Below the pieces are notes generated by a model that saw nothing but the letters and a program-made list of their open reading frames with translations, did no database searches and was not told the origin of the DNA. The position numbers were made by a program, and so were the translations under genes. Of a DNA stretch of 64,000 bases, positions 30,982-38,867 are shown piece by piece. This DNA comes from an uncultured Christensenella sp. Its GTDB lineage: Bacteria > Bacillota > Clostridia > Christensenellales > Borkfalkiaceae. The stretch lies in NCBI GenBank assembly GCA_910586365.1, contig CAJUGP010000001.1, forward strand, positions 15,629 through 79,628. Reading direction: 5' to 3'. The stretch's first letter is position 1; each line of letters begins with the position of its first letter.

Positions 30982-32172
30982 ACAGACCCGATAGCTTGCG
31001 GCAAGCCCCCCTTCGCTCGTTTCGCGGTAACGTTCGTTGAGGTCCTTGCCTGTTTTATACATCGTTTCCACAATGAGATCGAAGGAAATTTTGCGCGTGC
31101 CGCGCAGGATTTTGGCGATCGCCGCGCTGTCGAGCGCGCGCAAAGCGGCAACGGCGTTGCGCTCGATGCAGGGTATTTGCACATAGCCGTGTACGGGATC
31201 GCAGGTCAAGCCGAGTTGGTGTTCGAGCGCGATTTCCGCGGCGTATTCGATTTCTTCCGACGAAGCACCGAACAGCGCGCAGACCGCCGCGGCAGCCATC
31301 GCCGTCGCCGAACCGATTTCCGCCTGACAGCCCGCTTCCGCGCCGCTGACCGAAGCGTTTGTTTTGATGACGTTGCCCACCATGCCCGCCACCGCAAGCG
31401 CGTCGAGAATGTTCTCCTCGCAAAAGCCTTCGCGCTCTTTCAGATAATACAGCACGGCGGGCAGCACGCCGCACGCGCCGCAGGTGGGCGCCGTGACGAC
31501 CGTTCCGCCGCAGGCATTTTCCTCCGCCGACGCGAACGCATACGAAGCGATCAGTCTTTTTTCGCGTTCTTCGGGTGTTTCTCCCGCGACGGGCGTATAC
31601 AGCTTTTGGGCTTTGCGCAGCACTTGCAAATCGCCCGGCAGCACACCGTCGCACGCCAAACCGCGCCCGATCGCCTCTTGCATGGTATGCCATACGGCGC
31701 GCAGATTTTCGCGCATTCCCTCGCCCTCGAACGTGTAAACGGCGCTGCATAGCGGCGCGCCGTTCCGATCGCAATAATCGCGCCATTCGGCGAAATTCGC
31801 AAACGGATATACGTCCTTTTCTTCCTCTTTTTCGCCCGCGACGCAGATATTTCCCCCGCCGATCGAGAGATAGCGGACCGAACCGCATTCTTTTCCCTCT
31901 TTCAGCGCCGAAAAATCCATCGTATTCGGATGAACCTGCCGCGTTTTTTTATCGAACACGACGCGCGTGCGTTCCCTGCCGAGCACGGAATACACCGCTT
32001 CGTCGGTCAAATGCCCCTTTCCCGTCAGCGCAAGCGAACCGTAAAGCACGATGCAAAATTCATCCGCCTGCGGAAACCGCCTTAAAAAATCGGCGGCGGC
32101 GCGTTCGGGTCCGATCGAATGAGAACTCGAAGGTCCCCTTCCCGTGCGGTACACACTCAGCAAAGATTTCAA
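30979..32172 (-). CDS. sdaA: L-serine dehydratase, fused iron-sulfur type
   Basis: This 397-residue enzyme deaminates L-serine to pyruvate using a [4Fe-4S] cluster. Both halves of the clostridial SdaAB pair are in one chain: the beta-like domain first (SVYRTGRGPSSSHSIGPERAA, key SSSHSIGP), then the alpha domain with cluster cysteines in APTCGACGVLP and CDPVHGYVQIPC. It is about 50 residues shorter than the E. coli fused enzyme. The start is a TTG at 32172 preceded by AAGGAGA; no ATG lies near. Single gene, divergent from a small membrane protein gene. Confidence 0.92.
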   Translation of the reverse strand: MKSLLSVYRTGRGPSSSHSIGPERAAADFLRRFPQADEFCIVLYGSLALTGKGHLTDEAVYSVLGRERTRVVFDKKTRQVHPNTMDFSALKEGKECGSVRYLSIGGGNICVAGEKEEEKDVYPFANFAEWRDYCDRNGAPLCSAVYTFEGEGMRENLRAVWHTMQEAIGRGLACDGVLPGDLQVLRKAQKLYTPVAGETPEEREKRLIASYAFASAEENACGGTVVTAPTCGACGVLPAVLYYLKEREGFCEENILDALAVAGMVGNVIKTNASVSGAEAGCQAEIGSATAMAAAAVCALFGASSEEIEYAAEIALEHQLGLTCDPVHGYVQIPCIERNAVAALRALDSAAIAKILRGTRKISFDLIVETMYKTGKDLNERYRETSEGGLAASYRVC

Positions 32173-32188
32173 ATTTTCTCTCCTTACG

Positions 32189-32215
32189 ATATTTTTCGGA
32201 AATTACGCATACTGA
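32189..32215 (+). promoter_or_regulatory. Weak sigma-E-like promoter
   Basis: ATA (32189-32191), 16 bp, CATACTGA (32208-32215), 7 nt before the ATG of the DUF1294-like gene. The -10 shares CATAC with the better yabP and cwlD sites but deviates after it. Confidence 0.3.
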
Positions 32216-32222
32216 AAGCGGT

Positions 32223-32522
32223 ATGATATTCCTCTACGTTCTACTCACGGTATATATTCTTGCGATCAATTTTTACTCTTTCCGCCTGTTGAAAACCCAA
32301 CAGGAAGCTTGGGACGGCGGCGAAAAGATCGGTAAAAACGACGGAAAACTGATTTTGGCGGCGTTGCTCGGCGGCGCGACTGCGATTTACGTTACCATGT
32401 TTATTCTGCGATTCCGTTTGAGCAATCTACTGTTCATGATTTTAATGCCGCTTATCGCGGTCGTGAATTTTTACTGCTTCTTTTTGGGATTCCGCGGAAT
32501 CTACTATTTTACTATAATTTGA
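32223..32522 (+). CDS. Small membrane protein, DUF1294-like
   Basis: A 99-residue protein with three hydrophobic helices (about residues 2-22, 42-62, 70-92). The middle part KIGKNDGKLILAALLGG followed by MFILRF resembles DUF1294 proteins such as YsdA (pattern ..e..Ll.lallGGa.ga...m...rHKt), though the usual C-terminal HKT is not conserved, so the family call is tentative. There is no good Shine-Dalgarno. Its last 11 nt overlap the convergent HAD gene. Role unknown. Confidence 0.5.
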   Translation: MIFLYVLLTVYILAINFYSFRLLKTQQEAWDGGEKIGKNDGKLILAALLGGATAIYVTMFILRFRLSNLLFMILMPLIAVVNFYCFFLGFRGIYYFTII

Positions 32523-33345
32523 AGCGCTCGGCAAGAAATTTGGCAACGCCGTCTTCCTCGCAATAGCCGATCACGCCCGTCGCTTTTTCTTTCAACCAGC
32601 CGTCTGCGTTCATCACGGCATATTTTTCGTCGCACACGTCGAACATATCCGAATCGTTGGACGTATCGCCGAAGCAGACGACCCTGTCGCAGCCGAGACG
32701 GCTGCGCAAAAAGGAAACGGCGTTCGCTTTCGTCGCGCTGCGCGGAGAAATCTCCATCCAAAAATCGTTCTGATAGGTTTCCTGATGAAAAATACAGATA
32801 AAACGGGTGTCGAGTTTGAGATCGTTCCAAGCCCGTTCAAGCTGTTCGCGCGGTCCGATGCACTTGAAATAAAACACGTTGCAATCGAGCAAAGCGCATT
32901 CGTCCGCGGCGGGGCAAAGCCGCAAATCGTTGCGGCGGCGTTCGAGATAACGTTTCATGCCGTAGCTTTCGCACCCCGCGTGCCAGCGCAGCGTTTCACG
33001 CTCCTGCGACGCACCGAATACGAACGGCTTGATTCCGTATTCTTCCAACACCCGTAACACGTATCCCTTTTCTTCCGCAGAAAAAAGAACGGAGCGCAGC
33101 ACCTCGCGCGAGGAAGGATTATAAATCAAACCGCCGTTATACAGAATAACGGGCGCGTTGATATGCAGCGCGGCGGTCGCGTTTTTCGCGCTGACGACCG
33201 AACGCGCCGTGGCGTAAGTAAAGAGCAACCCCCTTTCGATCAGGGCGTTGAGCAGTTGCGCGCTGTAAGGCGAAACCGTTTCGTATTTTGTGAGAAGCGT
33301 ACCGTCGAGGTCGCTGACGAAAAGTGTTTTTTGCGTTTCCATCAT
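32512..33345 (-). CDS. Cof-type HAD-superfamily phosphatase
   Basis: The 277-residue cytoplasmic hydrolase has HAD motif I DLDGTLL at residues 12-18, motif II TYATARS (about 43-49), and motifs III/IV in RSATKANAVSFL and CFGDTSNDSDMF. A type IIB cap lies between them, which places it in the Cof family that dephosphorylates sugar phosphates, pyridoxal phosphate or flavin mononucleotide. Substrate not predictable. Two ATG codons open the frame with no Shine-Dalgarno upstream in an AT-rich stretch. Stand-alone gene. Confidence 0.88.
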   Translation of the reverse strand: MMETQKTLFVSDLDGTLLTKYETVSPYSAQLLNALIERGLLFTYATARSVVSAKNATAALHINAPVILYNGGLIYNPSSREVLRSVLFSAEEKGYVLRVLEEYGIKPFVFGASQERETLRWHAGCESYGMKRYLERRRNDLRLCPAADECALLDCNVFYFKCIGPREQLERAWNDLKLDTRFICIFHQETYQNDFWMEISPRSATKANAVSFLRSRLGCDRVVCFGDTSNDSDMFDVCDEKYAVMNADGWLKEKATGVIGYCEEDGVAKFLAERFKL

Positions 33346-33461
33346 AATATAATAGTATTCAGAATTGCAGAATTACCACCCTTTTAACGTAGCATATTAT
33401 ATCATAATAGCCATTGAAAGCATACAAATTTTATCAAACATTTTGAAAAAAACATGTAAAA

Positions 33462-33476
33462 TGTGAATATTTCACA
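33462..33476. promoter_or_regulatory. Inverted repeat TGTGAA-N3-TTCACA
   Basis: Perfect 6-bp arms around TAT, about 65 bp upstream of the -35 box at 33542. It resembles CRP/FNR or Rex half-sites but the 3-bp centre differs from both (Rex has 4, CRP 6 between TGTGA and TCACA). Candidate operator only. Confidence 0.35.
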
Positions 33477-33541
33477 AAATAAGAGCAAATCGCGCGGCAC
33501 GCGAAAAATCAAAATCGGAAAAACTATTTTCTTTCAATCGT

Positions 33542-33570
33542 TTGACTTCCTTCCGCCGTTCTGCTATAAT
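33542..33570 (+). promoter_or_regulatory. Promoter of Na/Pi cotransporter leader
   Basis: TTGACT (33542-33547), 17 bp, TATAAT (33565-33570). The start codon of the transporter lies about 170 nt downstream. Confidence 0.8.
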
Positions 33571-33602
33571 AATTGCAGAAATCCCCTTCGGAGGACAAGT
33601 TT

Positions 33603-33692
33603 TTGAACGTTCGACGACCGCGCAGACGATTGTCAAAACGCATCATCAAACGCATTACGAAAAGACTTTTACCGCACGACGCGTTCGGTAAG
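33603..33692 (+). CDS. Putative basic leader peptide (29 aa)
   Basis: A 29-codon frame starting with TTG, with GGAGG (33590-33594) 8 nt upstream. The product would hold about 13 Arg or Lys residues (MNVRRPRRRLSKRIIKR...). Its stop codon falls in the 3' arm of the terminator that follows, so translation to the end would disrupt the hairpin. This is the arrangement of an attenuator peptide; whether it is translated is unknown. Confidence 0.35.
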
Positions 33693-33707
33693 GGTCTTTC
33701 TTTTTTA
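33662..33707 (+). terminator. Intrinsic terminator inside the leader (attenuator)
   Basis: A 14-bp stem (33662-33675 with 33687-33700, two G-U pairs), 11-nt loop and a T-rich tract, located between the promoter and the transporter gene. It should stop most transcripts unless the hairpin is prevented, or it makes a small RNA of about 130 nt. Confidence 0.8.
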
Positions 33708-33748
33708 TTGAGTCAATAACCGTTCACACGGAACGTTAGGAGTATTTT

Positions 33749-35440
33749 ATGGATGCAGTACAAATCGCAACTTCGGTGCTTTCGCTTGCGGCGGGCGTGG
33801 GAATCTTTCTCATCGCCTGCACGATGATGAGCTCCAACTTAGAATCGTTAGGCAGCAAAAAGCTTAAAAAACTGTTTGCGAAAACCTCGAAAAGCAAGTT
33901 GGCGGGCGTCGGCGTCGGCGCCGTGACGACGGCGGCGATCCAAAGCTCGAGCGCGACGACGGTCATGGTAATCGGTTTCGTCAACGCGGGCATCATGACG
34001 TTGGCGCAGGCGGCTACCGTGATCTTCGGCGCCAATATCGGCACGACGATCACGGGTCAGCTCGTGGCGATCGGTCTGTTCGGCGGAAACAGCGTATCGA
34101 CTTCGGTCATCTTCTCCGCCTTAGCGGGCATCGGCGCGTTTATCCTTGCGTTTGCGAAAAAGGATATGACGCGCAAAATAGGCGGTATTTTGGCAGGCTT
34201 CGGCATGCTCTTCGTGGGACTTTCGATGATGAGCGGCGCTATGGGAGATTTTGCGGAGCTGGAAGCAATGAAAAACTTTCTTGCCTTCTTCAAAAACCAC
34301 TTCCTTCTCGTCTTGATCGGCGCGCTCTTTACCGCACTCGTGCAAAGCTCTTCGGTAACGACTTCCATGGCGATCACGATGGTCGTATCGGGACTGATCA
34401 CGCTCGACCAAGGCATCTATCTTACCATGGGCTCCAACGTCGGAACGTGCGTCACCGCTTTGATCGCAGGACTGACAAGCACCAAAAACGCGCAGCGCAC
34501 CGCCTTGATCCACCTTATTTTCAACGTGAGCGGCGTCGCCGTGTTCATGCTCATCGGCATGTTTCTCGGCTTCGGAAAGATCGATTTCGGTTTCCTCTTC
34601 TCGCGCATGTTCCCCAACGCGCCGCAAATGCAGCTTTCCATGTTCCACACCTTCTTTAACATCGTCACCGTTGCGATCGTACTGCCTTTGACGGGTCTGC
34701 TCGTAAAACTCGTGACGAAAATCGTACCCGATAAAAAGACCGTGCACGCATCGGGAGAACCGCACTTCAAGTTCGTGGAAGAACACATGACAAAAACGCC
34801 CCCGATCGCCGTTCAGCAGATCAAACGCGAAATACTTGCCATGGCGGACACCGCGACGGAAAACTTCCGCCTTTCCTGCGAAATTGCATGCACGCTGAAT
34901 TACGGCAAGATCGAAACATTCCGTTCCAACGAAAAACAGCTTGATTTCATCAACAAAGAATTAGCGCGTTTTATTGCAGGATTGCTGCAAGCCGATCTCA
35001 ACGAAACCGACCGCCTGTATTTGACGACGGCGTTCCGCACGCTCACCGACCTTGAACGCGTGGGCGATTATGCGGAAAATATCGTGGAATACGCCGATAA
35101 ATTGAAGGAAGCGAATGAATCGTTTTCGGACGACGCGAAAAACGAAATCACCCTGTTGCAACAAACGATCTGCACGCTTGCGGAAAAAGCCATGACGGCT
35201 TACCGCGACCACGATTTTAACGCCCTGCGCGAAGCGTATGAGATCGAGGATGGCGTCGACGGCATGACGGCAGACATGGCGCGGCGGCACATCAAACGCC
35301 TTTCGGACGGACTGTGCACGCCCGACGTCGGCACGCAATATCTTTCCCTATCGACCAACGCCGAACGCGTTGCCGACCACTATATCAACGTCGGAAAGAC
35401 CATAAAATCTTACGCAAAACGCCGCGCCGTTAAAAAATAA
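33749..35440 (+). CDS. Na/Pi cotransporter family protein with PhoU domain
   Basis: A 563-residue inner-membrane protein. The transport half (about 1-330) has two inverted Na/Pi-cotransporter repeats with the QSSS signatures QSSSATT at 65-71 and QSSSVTT at about 199-205, which form the substrate and sodium sites. The cytoplasmic C-terminal part (about 350-555) is helical and PhoU-like, with repeats such as ERVGDYAENI and ERVADHYINV. The family imports or exports phosphate coupled to sodium. AGGAG ribosome-binding site at about 33737. A long leader with a terminator suggests attenuation; no other phosphate gene is nearby. Confidence 0.93.
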   Translation: MDAVQIATSVLSLAAGVGIFLIACTMMSSNLESLGSKKLKKLFAKTSKSKLAGVGVGAVTTAAIQSSSATTVMVIGFVNAGIMTLAQAATVIFGANIGTTITGQLVAIGLFGGNSVSTSVIFSALAGIGAFILAFAKKDMTRKIGGILAGFGMLFVGLSMMSGAMGDFAELEAMKNFLAFFKNHFLLVLIGALFTALVQSSSVTTSMAITMVVSGLITLDQGIYLTMGSNVGTCVTALIAGLTSTKNAQRTALIHLIFNVSGVAVFMLIGMFLGFGKIDFGFLFSRMFPNAPQMQLSMFHTFFNIVTVAIVLPLTGLLVKLVTKIVPDKKTVHASGEPHFKFVEEHMTKTPPIAVQQIKREILAMADTATENFRLSCEIACTLNYGKIETFRSNEKQLDFINKELARFIAGLLQADLNETDRLYLTTAFRTLTDLERVGDYAENIVEYADKLKEANESFSDDAKNEITLLQQTICTLAEKAMTAYRDHDFNALREAYEIEDGVDGMTADMARRHIKRLSDGLCTPDVGTQYLSLSTNAERVADHYINVGKTIKSYAKRRAVKK

Positions 35441-35457
35441 GTCAGTTATTCGCCGAA

Positions 35458-35496
35458 CCTCGGAACGATCGCCGTTCCGAGGCATTATTTTGTTTA
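35458..35496 (+). terminator. Terminator of Na/Pi cotransporter gene
   Basis: Stem CCTCGGAACG (35458-35467) with CGTTCCGAGG (35473-35482), followed by a T-rich tract. Confidence 0.85.
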
Positions 35497-35621
35497 CTTC
35501 CAAACCTGATATAAAATATCTTTTAAAACCCTTCAGTTTATAAATTCTTGATCGTATCCGCTTTTGAACTTGATATTCCCCGATTACCCCGACGGAAACG
35601 GCGGCGCGGACGAAAACAGCA

Positions 35622-35654
35622 CAAAAGAAAAAGAAACCGAAAACTCGGTTTCTC
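35622..35654 (-). terminator. Terminator of the six-tRNA operon
   Basis: On the minus strand, stem AGAAACCGA with TCGGTTTCT around GTTT, then a U-rich run, about 28 nt after the last tRNA. Confidence 0.8.
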
Positions 35655-35681
35655 AATCTGGGTGTTCGTATACCCCTGATA

Positions 35682-35757
35682 TGGTGCAGCTTCAGGGACT
35701 CGAACCCTGGGCCCAATGATTAAGAGTCATTTGCTCTACCAACTGAGCTAAAGCTGC
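35682..35757 (-). tRNA. tRNA-Lys (anticodon CTT)
   Basis: A 76-nt cloverleaf. Acceptor GCAGCTT pairs with AAGCTGC, D stem GCTC/GAGC, anticodon loop CTCTTAA gives CTT, T arm CAGGG-TTCGAGT-CCCTG, discriminator A and encoded CCA. Last gene of the minus-strand tRNA operon. Confidence 0.95.
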
Positions 35758-35790
35758 ATAAATCCGCAAGAATGCAGACGTATCGACTAG

Positions 35791-35866
35791 TGGTGGTCCA
35801 TCCGAGATTCGAACTCGGGACACCTTGATTAAAAGTCAAGTGCTCTACCGTCTGAGCTAATGGGCC
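35791..35866 (-). tRNA. tRNA-Lys (anticodon TTT)
   Basis: A 76-nt cloverleaf with anticodon loop CTTTTAA, T arm CCGAG-TTCGAAT-CTCGG and encoded CCA. The acceptor stem GGCCCAT against ATGGACC has a C-A mismatch at the third pair (3:70); all other pairs are normal. Confidence 0.92.
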
Positions 35867-35869
35867 TTA

Positions 35870-35945
35870 TGGCTGGGGTGGCTGGATTTGAACCAACGGG
35901 TGCCGGAATCAAAATCCGGTGCCTTAACCTCTTGGCTACACCCCA
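35870..35945 (-). tRNA. tRNA-Gln (anticodon TTG)
   Basis: Acceptor TGGGGTG pairs with CACCCCA, anticodon loop TTTTGAT gives TTG, T arm GTTGG-TTCAAAT-CCAGC, discriminator G, encoded CCA. Only 3 nt separate it from the next tRNA. Confidence 0.95.
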
Positions 35946-35957
35946 TTGTAAACATAT

Positions 35958-36035
35958 TGGGGCGGGCGACGAGAATCGAACTCACGACCTCCAGGGCCAC
36001 AATCTGGCGCTCTAACCAACTGAGCTACACCCGCC
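35958..36035 (-). tRNA. tRNA-His (anticodon GTG)
   Basis: Carries the extra G at position -1 opposite discriminator C, the identity mark of tRNA-His. Acceptor GCGGGTG/CGCCCGC, anticodon GTG in loop TTGTGGC, encoded CCA. Confidence 0.95.
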
Positions 36036-36042
36036 ATATATT

Positions 36043-36119
36043 TGGTGCGCCTGAAGAGATTCGAACTCCTGACACACGGCTTAGAAGGCCGTTGCTCTAT
36101 CCACCTGAGCTACAAGCGC
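36043..36119 (-). tRNA. tRNA-Arg (anticodon TCT)
   Basis: Acceptor GCGCTTG with CAGGCGC (one G-U), anticodon loop CTTCTAA gives TCT, T arm AGGAG-TTCGAAT-CTCTT region, encoded CCA. Confidence 0.94.
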
Positions 36120-36169
36120 GTAACAATTGACCTGCCGAGAAGATACTATCTCTTACACCTTGCGAAAAT

Positions 36170-36243
36170 TGGAGCGGGTGATGGGAATCGGACCCACGCG
36201 ACCAGCTTGGAAGGCTGGGATTCTACCATTGAACTACACCCGC
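36170..36243 (-). tRNA. tRNA-Gly (anticodon TCC)
   Basis: Acceptor GCGGGTG/CACCCGC, anticodon loop CTTCCAA gives TCC, T arm TGGGT-CCGATT-CCCAT type, discriminator T, encoded CCA. First gene of the six-tRNA operon. Confidence 0.95.
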
Positions 36244-36260
36244 ATTTGCAATGCTTGTTT

Positions 36261-36289
36261 ATTCTACCAAAGTTTTTTTATCTTGTCAA
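36261..36289 (-). promoter_or_regulatory. Promoter of the six-tRNA operon
   Basis: TTGACA (36284-36289), 17 bp, TAGAAT (36261-36266) on the minus strand, 17 nt upstream of tRNA-Gly. Confidence 0.8.
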
Positions 36290-36397
36290 ACGATTTCAAC
36301 GTTTTGCTCTCAATTTTTTTGTAAAAGTTTCCCTTTTTTCTTGCGACAAAAAAATCATACCGCAATTTTATTCAATTCTTGACGTATCATATGCAAA

Positions 36398-36424
36398 TAA
36401 AAAAACGGGTTGTAGCCCGTTTTC
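36398..36424 (-). terminator. Terminator of tRNA-Ser
   Basis: Stem AAACGGG/CCCGTTT directly after the CCA end, with a U run on the minus strand. Confidence 0.85.
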
Positions 36425-36515
36425 TGGCGCAGAGAAGAGGATTCGAACCTCCGGTAAGCGATTAACCTACACACGATTTCCAATCGTGCTCCTTAAGCCA
36501 CTCGGACATCTCTGC
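36425..36515 (-). tRNA. tRNA-Ser (anticodon GGA)
   Basis: A 91-nt class II tRNA with a long variable arm. Acceptor GCAGAGA/TCTCTGC, anticodon stem CACGA/TCGTG with loop TTGGAAA giving GGA, T arm GGAGG-TTCGAAT-CCTC, encoded CCA. It has its own promoter and terminator. Confidence 0.95.
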
Positions 36516-36527
36516 AAATGCATTGTT

Positions 36528-36556
36528 ATTTTACACCAAACGCCGCCAAAAATCAA
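36528..36556 (-). promoter_or_regulatory. Promoter of tRNA-Ser
   Basis: TTGATT (36551-36556), 17 bp, TAAAAT (36528-36533) on the minus strand, 12 nt before the tRNA. Confidence 0.75.
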
Positions 36557-36683
36557 CTCTTTTCAAGCGTTTTTTCATATTATTTTCCAAACTTAAAAAG
36601 ACACTTTTTTCGCGCAAAAGTTTTTACGGCGATTTCTTAAACTTGTTGTGAAAGTTTTTCTTTTAATGCAAATACTAAGGGCA

Positions 36684-38867
36684 ATGAACACCGCTGTAAA
36701 ACGCACGTTGCGTATTTTCTTGATTCTGTTTTCGATCTTCGCCGTTCTCGTAACGGCGGCGCTTGCATATTATTTTTCGGTAACGGCGGGCGTAAGACTC
36801 GAACCGAGCAAACTGACGCTCGATACCTCGTATATGAAATTATACGACAAGGACGGCGCGGAAATCGTATCGGCAAAAAAACAAACCGCCACGCCCTATA
36901 AGGAGCTGCCCGCCCACCTGCCGCAAGCGTTTATCGCCGTGGAGGACAAACGGTTTTACGAGCACAACGGCTTCGACTACAAACGCATCGGCAAAGCCGT
37001 TTTGAAAAACGTTTCGTCCTTTTCCTTTAAGGAAGGCGCTTCGACCATTTCACAGCAGCTTATCAAAAACACGCATTTATCGAGCGAAAAGACCTTAAAC
37101 CGCAAATTAAAGGAATTCAAGCTCACGCGTTCGCTTGAAAAACGCTATTCGAAAGAACAGATCATGGAATTATACTTGAATTCCATTTACTTCGGGCACA
37201 GCGCGTTCGGCGCAAGCAAAGCAAGCGCGTTTTACTTCGGGAAAGACGTGTGCGACATCACCCCCGCGGAAAGCGCGACGCTTGCCGCGCTCGTGCGTTC
37301 GCCCAACCGCTATTCTCCCTTAAAAGCGCCCGATAAATGCCTTTCGCGACGCAACCTCGTGTTAAAGCTCATGCGCGAACAGGGCTTTTTGAGCCAAAGC
37401 GATTACGAAACAGCCAAAGCGGAACCCCTGCCCGATCGAGCGCACGAATCGGATGAAAACGCCTATTTGAGCGCGGTATACGAACGGGCGGACGAGCTTC
37501 TCGCCTCGCGCGGCAGACGCGGCATAAACGTTTATACCTTTTACGACAAAGACGTTCAGCATACTCTTTCGCAGCAATCCGCCGAAAGCGATTACAGCCT
37601 TGTCGTGCGCGATAACGCGACGCACGGCATAAAGGCCTTTTATTCCACTTGCGGCGCAATCGAGCGGCTGCCCGCTTCCACGATCAAGCCCCTTCTCGTA
37701 TACGGACCCGCCCTCGAAGAAAACTTGATTTCGCCGCTCACCCCCCTTTCCGACAGCCGCACCGATTTCAACGGCTATTCGCCCGACGATTGCGGCGGCG
37801 CGACGGGAGAATATATGAGCGTGCGCTACGCCCTTTCGCACAGCGTAAACATTCCCGCCGTAAGGGTGCTCAACACGCTCGGCGCCGAACGGGGCGCGCA
37901 GTATCTGCGCAAAATGGATTTGGAAATTCCGCGCGACGATTATTCGCTTGCGCTTGCGCTCGGCGGCATGAAAAAAGGCTTTACGCTCTTGCAGATGAGC
38001 GACGCCTACGCCGTCTTTGCAAACGGCGGCACCTTTTCGCCCTCTTCCTTTATCCGCTCGATCACCGACGAAAAAGGACGCGAGCTATACCGTTTCCGCC
38101 CCGAAAAACGGCGGGTGTTTTCGGAAGACGTTTGCTATATCATGAACGATATGCTGCAAACGGCGGTGCGCGAAGGTACGGCGAAAAAGCTGCGCGCGCT
38201 CGACTATGAGGTTTGCGCCAAGACGGGAACGGGCGAAGGGCAAGGCGGAAACATCGACGCCTATACGATGAGCTATACGCACGACGACACCGTTTGCGTT
38301 TGGATGGGCAACCGCGACAACTCTCCCGTAAACGCGACGGGCGGCGGTCTGCCCGCCAACATGACGCTCGCCGTATACGAAACGCTTTACCGCGGACGCA
38401 AGCCCTCTGCCTTCCCCGCCTGCGACGGCGTGGAGCGCGTGCGCTACGATTTGAGCGAATACGAAAACGAACGGCGGATCGTGCTTGCCGACCCGCTTGC
38501 TCCGCCTGCCGAAAGCGGACAGGAGCTTTTCCGCAAATGCGCGCTGCCGCAAACCGTTAGCACGCGCTATTCCGCGCCGTCGATCCGAAAACCTGTCATT
38601 TCGGTCAAAAACGGTACGGTTTTCATAGAATTATGTCAGACACAGTACTATGATTATGAAATAAAAAGAGAAAATCGCAACAAAAGCGTTACGATTTACA
38701 AGGGTAAATATACGAAATGCGTCTGCGATAATTCCGTGCAGGCGGGTGAAAGCTACACCTATACGGTTACGCCGTTCTATAAAGGACGCAAGGGAGAAAG
38801 CGTCGTTCTGCCCTCCGTACGCGTTGAAAAGGCGCAAACGCTGCCCGACGAATGGTGGAACGATTAA
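36684..38867 (+). CDS. Class A penicillin-binding protein (glycosyltransferase-transpeptidase)
   Basis: A 727-residue bifunctional cell-wall enzyme: one N-terminal anchor helix (about 9-32), a GT51 glycosyltransferase domain with the EDKRFYEHNGFD catalytic glutamate and the QQLIKN segment, then a transpeptidase domain with the active-site serine in ASTIKP, SVN in ALSHSVNIP and KTG in CAKTGTGEG. The C-terminal 90 residues look like a fibronectin-type module. The region before the SxxK motif is short compared with PBP1a. Start is uncertain: ATG 36684 gives the best N-terminus (AAGGG just upstream); ATG 36666 and GTG 36648 are alternatives. The gene ends 4 nt inside the convergent thiI. A copy of the CAGTACTATG motif lies near 38640. 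Confidence 0.92.
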   Translation: MNTAVKRTLRIFLILFSIFAVLVTAALAYYFSVTAGVRLEPSKLTLDTSYMKLYDKDGAEIVSAKKQTATPYKELPAHLPQAFIAVEDKRFYEHNGFDYKRIGKAVLKNVSSFSFKEGASTISQQLIKNTHLSSEKTLNRKLKEFKLTRSLEKRYSKEQIMELYLNSIYFGHSAFGASKASAFYFGKDVCDITPAESATLAALVRSPNRYSPLKAPDKCLSRRNLVLKLMREQGFLSQSDYETAKAEPLPDRAHESDENAYLSAVYERADELLASRGRRGINVYTFYDKDVQHTLSQQSAESDYSLVVRDNATHGIKAFYSTCGAIERLPASTIKPLLVYGPALEENLISPLTPLSDSRTDFNGYSPDDCGGATGEYMSVRYALSHSVNIPAVRVLNTLGAERGAQYLRKMDLEIPRDDYSLALALGGMKKGFTLLQMSDAYAVFANGGTFSPSSFIRSITDEKGRELYRFRPEKRRVFSEDVCYIMNDMLQTAVREGTAKKLRALDYEVCAKTGTGEGQGGNIDAYTMSYTHDDTVCVWMGNRDNSPVNATGGGLPANMTLAVYETLYRGRKPSAFPACDGVERVRYDLSEYENERRIVLADPLAPPAESGQELFRKCALPQTVSTRYSAPSIRKPVISVKNGTVFIELCQTQYYDYEIKRENRNKSVTIYKGKYTKCVCDNSVQAGESYTYTVTPFYKGRKGESVVLPSVRVEKAQTLPDEWWND

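Larger units (their letters stand above)
33346..33748. other. 403-bp intergenic region with a regulated-looking leader
   Basis: The left 190 bp are AT-rich and hold no gene that I can see. They contain a TGTGAA-TAT-TTCACA inverted repeat (33462-33476). The right part holds a consensus promoter (33542-33570), a 29-codon basic reading frame with a ribosome-binding site, a strong intrinsic terminator (33662-33707) and finally the ribosome-binding site of the Na/Pi cotransporter gene. Confidence 0.7.
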
